Assembly (NCBI GenBank): GCA_946885605.1
Contig: CAMPGR010000021.1
Location: forward strand, 1-39,626
DNA from: an uncultured Pseudomonadota bacterium
GTDB lineage: Bacteria > Pseudomonadota > Gammaproteobacteria > Burkholderiales > SG8-41
Length of the DNA stretch: 39,626 nt
Direction of reading: 5' to 3'
Shown piece after piece: positions 10,046 to 17,682 of the stretch. The notes beneath the pieces were generated by a model. It was not told where the DNA came from, did not search any database, and was given only the letters and a program-made list of their open reading frames with translations. Position numbers and translations under genes: made by a program. Position 1 is the stretch's first letter, and every line of letters begins with the position of its first letter.

Positions 10046-10068
10046 CGAATCCTCCTTGTGGACAGTTT

Positions 10069-10135
10069 CGTCATGCCGGTGAACACCGGCATCCAGCGAG
10101 AATCGCTCTGGATTCCGCCATTCACCGGAATGACG
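10069..10135. repeat. Intergenic palindromic repeat between the ubiD-like and TAXI genes
   Basis: Arms CGTCATGCCGGTGAA (10069-10083) and TTCACCGGAATGACG (10121-10135) pair at 14 of 15 positions. Inner CATCCAG and CTGGATT segments can extend the hairpin. This resembles the widespread CGTCATTCC...GGAATGACG dispersed repeats of Beta- and Gammaproteobacteria. In the transcript it lies after the ubiD stop and upstream of the TAXI ribosome site. It could set relative mRNA levels, but no T-run marks it as a classical terminator. Confidence 0.75.
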
Positions 10136-10166
10136 TGGTTTGACGCCGGCCCTTGTGACGACTGCG

Positions 10167-11573
10167 CTAAATCTTCACTCCGGATGCTTCCAGTATGCTG
10201 CGCACACGCGTGCGTTGCGCATCGGAAATCGCGAGCCGTTCCGCGAAATCCTTGCCGACCGGCCGCGTCGCATCGATGCCCATCTTCGTGACCGTGAACG
10301 TCTCGGGATCGGAGGTCGGATCGAGTATGGCCCCCTTGCAGCCGGGAATGAAGACGATGTCCTGTTCGGCGCGTACCCGCGTCGCCACCGCCCACATCAC
10401 GTCGCTCATGTCGAACATGTCGACGTCTTCGTCGACCACGATCACGTACTTCGTATAGAACTCCGTACCGAGCGCCGCCATGATCGCCTGCTGCGGCTCG
10501 CCTTGCGCAGTCTTCTTCATCTTGACGATGGCGAGGAAGGCACCGCAGGTGCGATGCGGAACGTGCACACCGATCACGTTCGGCAGGTTGCGGCGAAGCG
10601 TGTTCAGTATCTCGCCTTCGCGCGTGACGCAGGAGACCAGAATGTGATCCTGGGACATCCCCGAGACGATGGAATGGAACAACGGGTTGCGCCGCATGCG
10701 GATGCGCTTCGCCACGAAGAGGTTCTGGGTGCTGCGATACGACGCGTAACCGGTGAATTCGCTGAACGGGCCTTCGGGCTCGTGCACGTCGGCCAGGATC
10801 TCGCCCTCGATCACGATCTCGGCGCCGACCGGCACTTCGAGATCGTGAAAGCCGGTGGTCGCGAGTTGATACGGCTCGCCGAACAGCCCGCCGATGATTT
10901 CGTACTTGCGAACGTGAGGAGGGTAGGCGTACACCATCGCGCCCATGTAGTGCAGCGGGTGGATGCCGAGCGTGATCGCGGCCGGCAGGTTCTGCCCGCG
11001 CTCCGCGGCGCGCCGATGGAATTCGTGCATGCGCCGGCGCGAGTGCAGCGATACGCCGAGGCGATTCTTCCCCTTCACCATGAGGCGGTGGAAACCGGTG
11101 GTATCGACACCCGTTACCGGATCGCGCGCGACGATCTGTCCGGCCGTGATATACGGGGCGGCGTCAACCGAGAAATGCAGCGGAATGGGCAGCTTGCCGA
11201 AGTCGACCTCGTCTCCTTCCAGGGTTATCGCCTGCCACGGCGCGTCCTTCACGACCTCGCAGGGGATGTACTTCTGGCAGCGCTCCCGGAACGCGCTCGG
11301 GAGCTCCAACGGGTCCACGCCAAGACACGCCGCCAGGAGGTTGCGGTTGCCGGCGATGTTGGTAACCACCGGAATGGAATGGCCCTCGACGTTCTCGTAG
11401 ACCACAACCGGGCTGCGACCCGCACGCTCGAGCTCGAAGACGAGGGACGTGATGTCGAGTTCGGTGCGCACCGGCGCGCGGATGCGCAGGATTTCGTCGG
11501 GAAGATCGCGCTCGACCATGGCGAGGAATCCGCGCAGGCTCTGGCGCGCGATATCCCCGGCAGCGTTATCCAT
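10167..11573 (-). CDS. UbiD-family prenylated-FMN-dependent (de)carboxylase
   Basis: A 468-residue reversible decarboxylase acting on aromatic, heteroaromatic or alpha,beta-unsaturated acids with prFMN. By spacing, the catalytic Arg-Glu-Glu triad of the family is R163 (TGFHRLM), E267 and E272 (HEPEGPFSEFTGY); the metal/prFMN region has FGEPYQL with E233. The C-terminal MGIDATRPVGK motif is also typical. The ATG at 11573 has GAGGAA upstream. It is the first gene of the minus-strand run and faces livK across a 113-bp divergent promoter region. No UbiX-type prenyltransferase is present in the window, so prFMN must come from elsewhere. It may be a ubiquinone-pathway paralogue, but the catabolic context argues for substrate decarboxylation or carboxylation. 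Confidence 0.9.
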   Translation of the reverse strand: MDNAAGDIARQSLRGFLAMVERDLPDEILRIRAPVRTELDITSLVFELERAGRSPVVVYENVEGHSIPVVTNIAGNRNLLAACLGVDPLELPSAFRERCQKYIPCEVVKDAPWQAITLEGDEVDFGKLPIPLHFSVDAAPYITAGQIVARDPVTGVDTTGFHRLMVKGKNRLGVSLHSRRRMHEFHRRAAERGQNLPAAITLGIHPLHYMGAMVYAYPPHVRKYEIIGGLFGEPYQLATTGFHDLEVPVGAEIVIEGEILADVHEPEGPFSEFTGYASYRSTQNLFVAKRIRMRRNPLFHSIVSGMSQDHILVSCVTREGEILNTLRRNLPNVIGVHVPHRTCGAFLAIVKMKKTAQGEPQQAIMAALGTEFYTKYVIVVDEDVDMFDMSDVMWAVATRVRAEQDIVFIPGCKGAILDPTSDPETFTVTKMGIDATRPVGKDFAERLAISDAQRTRVRSILEASGVKI

Positions 11574-11603
11574 GAGTCATGTTCCTCGGTGGGGTGGCCG
11601 TTA

Positions 11604-11633
11604 TTGTTGCACTCATCCTATTTACCATACAAT
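11604..11633 (+). promoter_or_regulatory. Candidate sigma70 promoter for the liv operon
   Basis: TTGTTG (11604-11609), 18-bp spacer, TACAAT (11628-11633), in the divergent region between the ubiD-like gene and livK. It places the start of transcription about 45 bp before the livK ribosome site. An 18-bp interrupted palindrome overlaps the -10. Called by eye from consensus only. Confidence 0.5.
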
Positions 11634-11635
11634 AG
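11618..11635. promoter_or_regulatory. Candidate operator: CTATT-N8-AATAG palindrome over the -10
   Basis: Arms CTATT (11618-11622) and AATAG (11631-11635) flank TACCATAC. The site covers the -10 of the plus-strand promoter and lies in the control region shared by the divergent ubiD-like and livK genes. The GntR/UTRA regulator at 23522-24364 is the only regulator in the window and is a possible binder. Weak evidence. Confidence 0.3.
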
Positions 11636-11686
11636 CATGAGCGATAGACCCAATAAATTTCGCCGTTCCAGACCAAGGAGGAGTCC

Positions 11687-12841
11687 ATGAAACCGCGTTG
11701 GTGGAAGGCTTTTGCTGCAATTCTGGCCGCTGCCGCACTGCTCCCGATTCACGCGGCGGCCCAGGACGTGATCAAGATCGGTGTCACCCAGCCGTTGACC
11801 GGCGCTTTCGCCGCGTCGGGGAATTACGTCGCGCAGGGCGCGAAGATCGCCGAAGACCACGTCAACAAGGCGGGCGGCGTGCTCGGCAAGAAGATCCAGC
11901 TCATCATCGAGGACAACAAGTCCAATCCCACCGAGGCCGTGGGGACCGCGGAGAAACTGATCGCGCGAGACAAGGTGCCGGTGTTAATGGGCGCCTGGAG
12001 CTCGACGTTGACGCTCGCGGTGATGCCGAAGCTGATGGAGTACGGCGTGCCGATGCTGGTGGAGACTTCGTCTTCAGGGAAGATCACCACGTCCGGCAAT
12101 CCCTGGATTTTCCGCATCAGCCCGACGTCCGCGATGGAAGCGAAGTCGTTCGCGTCCATGGTGAAGAAGATGGGCATCAAGAAGGCGGACTTTCTTTCGA
12201 CCAACAACGACTTCGGGCTCGGCGCGGCGAAGGAATTCTCCACCATGCTGAAAGGGCAGGGCGTTCAGATCGGCGCCATGGAGACGATGGATCCGAAAGC
12301 GACGGACTTCTCGGCGCAGCTTGCCAAGATCAAGGCGTCGGGCAGCGACACGTTGTTCGTCACCACGGCCGTCGAGCAGATCACGCTGATCCTCAGGCAG
12401 GCAAAGGAACAGCAGGTCAAGGCGCGCATCATCACGACCGGCGGCTCCAACTCGCCGGACCAGCTCATCCAGCAGGCGGGCGACGCCGCCGAGGGCTCGC
12501 TGCACCTCGTCTTCTTCACGCCCTGGTTTCCGGAAGCGGTGAAGTATCCCGAACTCGCGAAGGGGTTCGTGAGCGAATGGAACGCGCGCAAGCACCACGT
12601 CGGAGGGCTGACCGAAGGCTTCCGCGGCTACGACGGGATCATGACGATCGTGGCGGCGATCAAGGCGGCCGGTAAGGCCGAGCCCGCGGCCATCCAGCAG
12701 GCCCTCTGGGGCGTGAAGGTCAAAGGCATCAACGGCGATATCGCCTTCAACAAGGAAGGGCCGAAGGGCAAGGAGAGCGGCCAGAGCGTGCCGGCGGTGT
12801 ATGTCGTGAAGATCGAAAGAGGCAAGGTCGCGAAATACTGA
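11687..12841 (+). CDS. Branched-chain-type ABC transporter, periplasmic substrate-binding protein (LivK-like)
   Basis: A 384-residue type I periplasmic binding protein with a Sec signal (MKPRWWKAFAAILAAAALLP, probable cleavage after HAAA, before QD). It has the family pattern IKIGVTQPLTGAFAASGNYVAQG, then GVLGKKIQLIIEDNKSNPTEAV and WIFRISPTSAMEAKS. It captures an amino acid, amide, urea or aromatic acid for the Liv permease encoded downstream. Strong ribosome site AAGGAGG before the ATG at 11687. It is separated from livH by 215 bp containing a large nested hairpin, so the binding protein may be expressed more than the membrane parts. The ligand is unknown. Confidence 0.92.
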   Translation: MKPRWWKAFAAILAAAALLPIHAAAQDVIKIGVTQPLTGAFAASGNYVAQGAKIAEDHVNKAGGVLGKKIQLIIEDNKSNPTEAVGTAEKLIARDKVPVLMGAWSSTLTLAVMPKLMEYGVPMLVETSSSGKITTSGNPWIFRISPTSAMEAKSFASMVKKMGIKKADFLSTNNDFGLGAAKEFSTMLKGQGVQIGAMETMDPKATDFSAQLAKIKASGSDTLFVTTAVEQITLILRQAKEQQVKARIITTGGSNSPDQLIQQAGDAAEGSLHLVFFTPWFPEAVKYPELAKGFVSEWNARKHHVGGLTEGFRGYDGIMTIVAAIKAAGKAEPAAIQQALWGVKVKGINGDIAFNKEGPKGKESGQSVPAVYVVKIERGKVAKY

Positions 12842-12846
12842 GCACC

Positions 12847-12912
12847 GCGGCTGGGCTGTAGATTCGGCTGGGGCGCGAGCGTAGGCGCGGAGCCGAAGCG
12901 TGGCCCAGCCGC
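12847..12912. other. Nested hairpin in the livK-livH intergenic region
   Basis: Outer arms GCGGCTGGGC (12847-12856) and GCCCAGCCGC (12903-12912) are perfect 10-bp complements. They enclose TTCGGCT (12863-12869) and AGCCGAA (12891-12897). The structure starts 6 bp after the livK stop. It lacks a T-run, so it may act as a 3'-stabilising or attenuating structure, or be a dispersed repeat. The remaining 144 bp up to livH show no clear gene or promoter. Confidence 0.65.
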
Positions 12913-13056
12913 CCGATACCCAAGTCGTTCATGTTCCGACTTTGCTGGACCACATTCGATACGGGCGCTCAGTAGAGGTGCTGAACTTGTCCTCCGGTAT
13001 TCGAAGGGAAGCGTGAACGGCGGAAGCGCATTTCATCGAGTCGCCGGAACCTGAGC

Positions 13057-13929
13057 TTGGACCAGCTTCTCCAGCACGGGCTGAACGCGCTGATGCTGGG
13101 CGGCATTTACGCGCTGCTCGGCATCGGCCTTACGCTCATCTTCGGCATCATGCGGCTCGTGAATTTCACGCACGGCGAGCTCTACGCCTTCGGCGCGTAC
13201 ATGATGTACCTCTGCGTCATGCTGCTGGGCGTGAATTTCTTTGTTGCGCTCGCGCTCGCCGTCGCGCTGGGAGTGGCGCTCGGCGCATCGATCGAATTCA
13301 CGCTGCTGCGGAAGCTCCGCGGCGCCGATATCGACACCACCATGCTGGTGCTGATCGGCGCCTGGATCGCGCTGCAGAACGCAGAGCAGTTCGTGTGGAG
13401 CGGGGTTGCGAAATCGATAGACAACCCGTTTCCGGCCGCGCCTCTCGTCATCGGGCCCGTGTCGGTCGCGTGGAACCGCCTCTTCGTGTTCGCGGTCGCG
13501 CTGGTGCTGATCGCCGCGACCTACGCGATCATCAACCACACGAGGCTCGGCAAGGCGATGCGCGCAACGTTCCAGGATCGGGAGACGGCTGCGCTCATGG
13601 GCATCCAGATCGGCATGATCAATACCGCGACGTTCGCGCTCGGTTCCGGGCTGGCGGCTGCTGCCGGCGCGCTGCTTGGTCCCGTTTTCGTCGCGTATCC
13701 CACCATGGGGGATCTTGCCGCTGCCAAGGCGTTCGCCATCGTAATCCTTGGAGGACTGGGCAGCATCGCGGGGGCGACGGTAGGCGGTTTCATACTGGCG
13801 CTCGTGGAGGAGCTTGGCGCCGCGTACATCTCGTCCGGGTATCGAGACGCGATGGGCTTCCTGATCATCATCCTGATCCTCATCTTCAAGCCTACGGGGC
13901 TCTTTGCGCAAAAGGAGCGGGTGGGTTGA
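13057..13929 (+). CDS. Branched-chain-type ABC transporter permease 1 (LivH-like)
   Basis: A 290-residue inner-membrane permease with about eight hydrophobic segments. The opening LLQHGLNALMLGGIYALLGIGLTLIFGIMRLVNFTHGE is highly characteristic of LivH. LGGLGSIAGATVGGFILALVE is the EAA-type loop that contacts the ATPase. No ATG or GTG exists at the right place: the frame offers TTG at 13057 with a GGAA about 8 bp upstream, which I take as start. The stop overlaps the next gene by 4 bp, indicating translational coupling. Confidence 0.9.
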   Translation: MDQLLQHGLNALMLGGIYALLGIGLTLIFGIMRLVNFTHGELYAFGAYMMYLCVMLLGVNFFVALALAVALGVALGASIEFTLLRKLRGADIDTTMLVLIGAWIALQNAEQFVWSGVAKSIDNPFPAAPLVIGPVSVAWNRLFVFAVALVLIAATYAIINHTRLGKAMRATFQDRETAALMGIQIGMINTATFALGSGLAAAAGALLGPVFVAYPTMGDLAAAKAFAIVILGGLGSIAGATVGGFILALVEELGAAYISSGYRDAMGFLIIILILIFKPTGLFAQKERVG

Positions 13930-14963
13930 AGAGAACGCTGACCCTGCTCTGGATCGCTTTTCTGTTCTCTATCCCGCTGTGGCTGACGAACCTGTACGTG
14001 TTGCACGTGCTGGTGATCACCGGGATCTTCATCATTGCGGCGATGAGCTTGAACCTGCTGCTCGGCTACACCGGCCAGCTTTCGCTCGGCCACGTCGCGT
14101 TCTTCGGCATCGGCGCTTACGCGAGCGCACTGACGGCGCTCGGATTCAGCGTCACGATCGCGCCGGGCGTGGTCCTGATGGTGGACCCCAAGCCCGTATG
14201 GCTCGCGATGCCCGTCGGCATCGTGGTCGCCGGCGTGTTCGGCTGGTTCATCGGCCGCATCTCGTTCAAGGTGCGCGGGGCGTACTTCGTCATCGTGTCG
14301 ATCAGCTTTGCGGAGGTCGTGCGTCTTGTCGCGGTCAACTGGGTGGAGCTCACGCAGGGACCGATGGCGCTCAACAACATACCGCCGCTCACCCTTTGGC
14401 TGCCGGGCGCGGGCGAGCATACCTTCTGGAAGAAGCCGGAGAACTACTGGCTTGTCGCGACTGTGGCCGTCATCTGCTACGTCATCGTGCGCCGCCTCGT
14501 CCATTCGCGCGCGGGCCGCGCCATGATCGCTCTCAAGGAGAACGAGGCGCTCGCCATGTCGGTCGGTGTGGACGTGACCCGTTACCTCGTGCTCACCACC
14601 GTCGTGTCGGCTGCCATGGCGGGCGCGGCGGGTGCGCTCTACGCGCACTATGTACGCATTGTCGATCCCGACGTCTTTCTCTTCCTGTACACCGTCACCA
14701 TGGTGATCATGGTCATGACGGGCGGCAAGGGGACACTGGCCGGGCCCATCGTCGGCGGTCTTATCTTCGGGCTGCTGCCTGAGGTCCTGCGCGGGTTCGA
14801 AATCGCCCCGGAGCTGCAGTGGATCTTCTACGGCGTGCTGATGATCCTGGTGCTCTACTTCCTTCCCCAAGGTATCGTGCCGGCGGCGGCCAGAATGTGG
14901 CAGCAACTTCGGCGCATCGGGTCATCGGCTGCCGCTACGGCGCCGACCGAGCGCGCGCGATGA
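13926..14963 (+). CDS. Branched-chain-type ABC transporter permease 2 (LivM-like)
   Basis: A 345-residue permease, second half of the Liv channel. Family features are LNLLLGYTGQLSLGHVAFFGIGAY near residue 45 and GGKGTLAGPIVGGLIFGLLPE near residue 270. The start is taken as the TTG at 13926, which overlaps the livH stop (TTGA) and gives a normal N-terminal helix. Starting further upstream would read into the livH frame and add non-homologous residues. The stop overlaps the ATG of the next gene by 4 bp. Confidence 0.9.
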   Translation: MKRTLTLLWIAFLFSIPLWLTNLYVLHVLVITGIFIIAAMSLNLLLGYTGQLSLGHVAFFGIGAYASALTALGFSVTIAPGVVLMVDPKPVWLAMPVGIVVAGVFGWFIGRISFKVRGAYFVIVSISFAEVVRLVAVNWVELTQGPMALNNIPPLTLWLPGAGEHTFWKKPENYWLVATVAVICYVIVRRLVHSRAGRAMIALKENEALAMSVGVDVTRYLVLTTVVSAAMAGAAGALYAHYVRIVDPDVFLFLYTVTMVIMVMTGGKGTLAGPIVGGLIFGLLPEVLRGFEIAPELQWIFYGVLMILVLYFLPQGIVPAAARMWQQLRRIGSSAAATAPTERAR

Positions 14964-15751
14964 CGGACGCACCGGTGGTCGCGCTCAGCGTGAAGGCGCT
15001 GTCGGTGCGCTTCGGCGGCCTCGTCGCGATCGAGGACATGACGCTCGAAGTGCGCGAGGGGGAAGTGCTCTCCCTGATCGGCCCCAACGGCGCGGGCAAG
15101 ACCACCGCCTTCAACGCCATTACCGGTTACCTGCCTGCCGCCGCGGGCGAAATCGTTTATGGGGGCCGGCGCCTGAACGGCCTCAAGCCCAACGAGATCG
15201 CTCAACTCGGCGTGGTGCGCACTTTCCAGAAGACCAGCGTATTCGGCGGTCGCACTGTTCTCGAGAACGTCCTGATGGGGTTGCATCTGCAGTCCAAACA
15301 GCGCCTGCTTGCCATCATGCTCGGGCTGCCGTCCGTCGTGCGCGAGGAACGGGAGCTCGACGACGAGGCGCGACGCATTCTGGATTTCGTCGGACTCGCG
15401 TGGCGTGCGAACGAGCTCGGGAGCGCTTTGCCTTACGGCGAGCAGCGACTGCTCGAAATCGCGATCGCGTTGGCCGCGCGCCCGAGGCTGCTCCTGCTCG
15501 ACGAGCCCGTTTCCGGCATGAACCCCGCCGAAACGGCGAGCTTCATGAACAGACTTGCGGACATTCGCGCGCTTGGCATCACCGTGCTACTGGTCGAGCA
15601 CGACATGAAGATGGTGATGGGCGTCTCCGACCGCGTCGTGTGCCTCAATCAGGGGCGCATCATCGCCAATGGCACCCCGGCGGAGATCCAGTGCAATCCG
15701 GAAGTGGTTCGCGCCTATCTGGGCGAGCGGTACGCGCGTGCTCACCGTTGA
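14960..15751 (+). CDS. Branched-chain-type ABC transporter ATP-binding protein (LivG-like)
   Basis: A 263-residue ATPase. Walker A GPNGAGKTT at 41-49, signature-like LPYGEQRLLEIAIAL (LivG proteins have a divergent signature ending in YGxQR), Walker B LLLLDEPVSGMNPAE with catalytic Glu, and the H-loop VEHDMKMVM. The C-terminus ends with NPEVVRAYLG, the usual LivG tail. The ATG at 14960 overlaps the livM stop (ATGA). Longer upstream extensions lie over livM and are rejected. Overlaps livF by 14 bp. Confidence 0.93.
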   Translation: MTDAPVVALSVKALSVRFGGLVAIEDMTLEVREGEVLSLIGPNGAGKTTAFNAITGYLPAAAGEIVYGGRRLNGLKPNEIAQLGVVRTFQKTSVFGGRTVLENVLMGLHLQSKQRLLAIMLGLPSVVREERELDDEARRILDFVGLAWRANELGSALPYGEQRLLEIAIALAARPRLLLLDEPVSGMNPAETASFMNRLADIRALGITVLLVEHDMKMVMGVSDRVVCLNQGRIIANGTPAEIQCNPEVVRAYLGERYARAHR

Positions 15752-16442
15752 ACGCCTCGAATGCCGCTATGGCAAGGTGATTGCGGTGCGCGAGCTGTCG
15801 CTCGAAGTGAGGAATGGCGAGCTCGTGAGCCTCATCGGCGCAAACGGCGCAGGGAAAACGACCACGCTGAAGGCCATATCCGGAGTGTTGAATGCGAGCG
15901 GCGGCCGTGTGATGTTCGAGGGCAAGGACATTACCCGGGCGTCCGCGCGGCGGATTCTCGAGCTCGGCATCGCCCACTGTCCGGAGGGACGGCGCGTATT
16001 TCCTTACATGACGGTCCGCGAGAACCTGGAGCTGGGCTGTTACCTCAGAAAAGACGCCGCGGGCATCGCGGCGGATATGAATCGGATCTTCGAGCGTTTC
16101 CCGATACTGCACGAGCGGCGCAAGCAGGCGGCGGGAACGCTCTCCGGGGGAGAGCAGCAGATGCTCGCCATCTCGCGTGCGCTCATGTCGCGGCCGAAGC
16201 TCGTACTGTTCGACGAGCCCTCGCTCGGTCTCGCGCCCAACATCGTGGATCGCACCTTCGACATCATCAGGCAGATCCGTGCTGACGGGGTGACGGTCGT
16301 CATGGTGGAACAGAACGCATACGCCGCGCTCGAGCTTTCCGACCGGGCGTACGTGCTCGAACAGGGTGGCGTGGCGCTCACCGGTACTGGTCAGGAATTG
16401 CTGGCGAACCCGCACGTCAAGCAGGCGTATCTCGGCGCTTGA
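15738..16442 (+). CDS. Branched-chain-type ABC transporter ATP-binding protein (LivF-like)
   Basis: A 234-residue second ATPase of the Liv importer. Walker A GANGAGKTT (34-42), PEGRRVFPYMTVRENLELG (typical LivF), signature LSGGEQQML (from 134), Walker B KLVLFDEPSLGLAP, and the C-terminal NPHVKQAYLGA. The start is a GTG at 15738 inside the end of livG, giving the expected N-terminus LTVERLECRYGK. It is the last gene of the coupled livHMGF set; 113 bp follow before the Bug-type gene. Confidence 0.93.
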   Translation: MLTVERLECRYGKVIAVRELSLEVRNGELVSLIGANGAGKTTTLKAISGVLNASGGRVMFEGKDITRASARRILELGIAHCPEGRRVFPYMTVRENLELGCYLRKDAAGIAADMNRIFERFPILHERRKQAAGTLSGGEQQMLAISRALMSRPKLVLFDEPSLGLAPNIVDRTFDIIRQIRADGVTVVMVEQNAYAALELSDRAYVLEQGGVALTGTGQELLANPHVKQAYLGA

Positions 16443-16471
16443 GGAAGCGGCTCATATGTGCTTGGGAATTC

Positions 16472-16500
16472 TTGCCATACCCGGATCGAGCTGTGATAAC
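16472..16500 (+). promoter_or_regulatory. Candidate promoter ahead of the Bug-type binding protein
   Basis: TTGCCA (16472-16477), 17-bp spacer, GATAAC (16495-16500), with a TG one base before the -10 (extended -10 form). It lies in the 113-bp gap after livF and would give a leader of about 50 nt. Consensus match by eye only. Confidence 0.4.
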
Positions 16501-16555
16501 GTAAGACAGAACCGAAAGACCGGTATAACGAGTGTCTGCCAACGAGGAGGTTTAA

Positions 16556-17551
16556 ATGGTCCCGAACCGCACCGACAAAGCGCGTACGCGAGCGCTGGCC
16601 CGCTGGATCGGTTGCTCGCTGCTCTCACTGTTTTGTGCCGGTGCACTGGCACAAAGCTATCCGGTGCGGCCGCTCCGGATCGTCCTGCCGTATGGGCCGG
16701 GCGGCAACTCGGACATCATCGCGCGCCAGCTCGCCCAGCACATGAGCCAAAGGCTGGGGCAGCAGGTGATCGTGGACAACCGGCCCGGCGCGGGAGGCAT
16801 CATCGCGACCGAGATCGCGCGCAAAGCGGAGCCGGATGGCTACACGCTGCTGTGGCTCAACACGGGCCACGCGGTCAGCGTCTCGCTTTACAAGTCGCTG
16901 CCTTACGACCCGGTCCGCGATTTCGTGCCGGTGTCCACAGTGGGCTTTTCCGGCCTTGCGCTGGTCGTCAATGCCTCGTCCCCGGCTCGGAGCGTCAAGG
17001 ATCTGATCGCCGCCGCGAAAGCGCGGCCGGATCGGTTCAACATCGGAGTGACCTTCGTCGGCAGCACCAACCATCTTTCCGCCGAGCTGTTGAAATCCAT
17101 GGCCGGAATCGATGTGCCGGTCGTTCCGTTCAAGACCACGCCGGCGCTCATCGCCGGGGTGACCAGCAACGAGGCGCAGGCGATCATCGAGTTCATCCCG
17201 CCGGTCCTGCCGCTCGTGAGAAGCGGATCGTTGAGAGTGCTGGGCGTGACCTCGGACCGGCGCTCGGCGAATCTGCCCGATGTCCCGACGCTTGCCGAAG
17301 CGGGACTGCCTGGTTTCGAGGCTTCCGCGTGGAACGGTCTCGCCGTGCCCGCGAGGACGCCCAAGGCGGTGATCACGAAACTGAACCGGGAGGTGCACGC
17401 AATCGTCGCGATCCCGGCGGTCGAGCAGCGATTGCGTGAACTTGACGCCGATGCGCGCGCGAGCACGTCGGAAAGCTTCCGCGATCTGCTGGTGGCCGAC
17501 ATCGAGAAGTGGAAGCGGGTGATCGAGAAAGCCAAGATCCCACGCCGCTGA
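16556..17551 (+). CDS. Bug/TctC-family periplasmic solute-binding protein
   Basis: A 331-residue Bordetella-uptake-gene type binding protein. The signal peptide (hydrophobic WIGCSLLSLFCAGALA) is probably cut before QSYPVRPLRIVLPYGPGG, the family hallmark. Later conserved parts are VDNRPGAGGIIATEIARKAEPDGYTLL and LPDVPTLAEAGLPGFE. Ribosome site GAGGAGG before the ATG at 16556. Bug proteins usually bind carboxylic acids. No TctA/TctB permease is nearby, which is common for orphan Bug proteins of Burkholderiales. It sits between the Liv importer and the amidase, so it may sense or scavenge a related substrate. Confidence 0.93.
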   Translation: MVPNRTDKARTRALARWIGCSLLSLFCAGALAQSYPVRPLRIVLPYGPGGNSDIIARQLAQHMSQRLGQQVIVDNRPGAGGIIATEIARKAEPDGYTLLWLNTGHAVSVSLYKSLPYDPVRDFVPVSTVGFSGLALVVNASSPARSVKDLIAAAKARPDRFNIGVTFVGSTNHLSAELLKSMAGIDVPVVPFKTTPALIAGVTSNEAQAIIEFIPPVLPLVRSGSLRVLGVTSDRRSANLPDVPTLAEAGLPGFEASAWNGLAVPARTPKAVITKLNREVHAIVAIPAVEQRLRELDADARASTSESFRDLLVADIEKWKRVIEKAKIPRR

Positions 17552-17682
17552 ACCGGTCGCTCAGTGGCGGCGGCCGGTTAAAGTAGCGCCGCCAGCAAGA
17601 GAGGCAACGTGCGCATCGCTCCGCACGGGTCGATGCGAAGGTCTCCTCACGTATCCCGGGGTCCCCAACTGAAGGAATTGGA

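Noticed and set aside
10140..11690. 516-codon plus-strand frame reaching the livK start.
   Set aside because: Antisense to the UbiD-family gene, which has clear active-site motifs.
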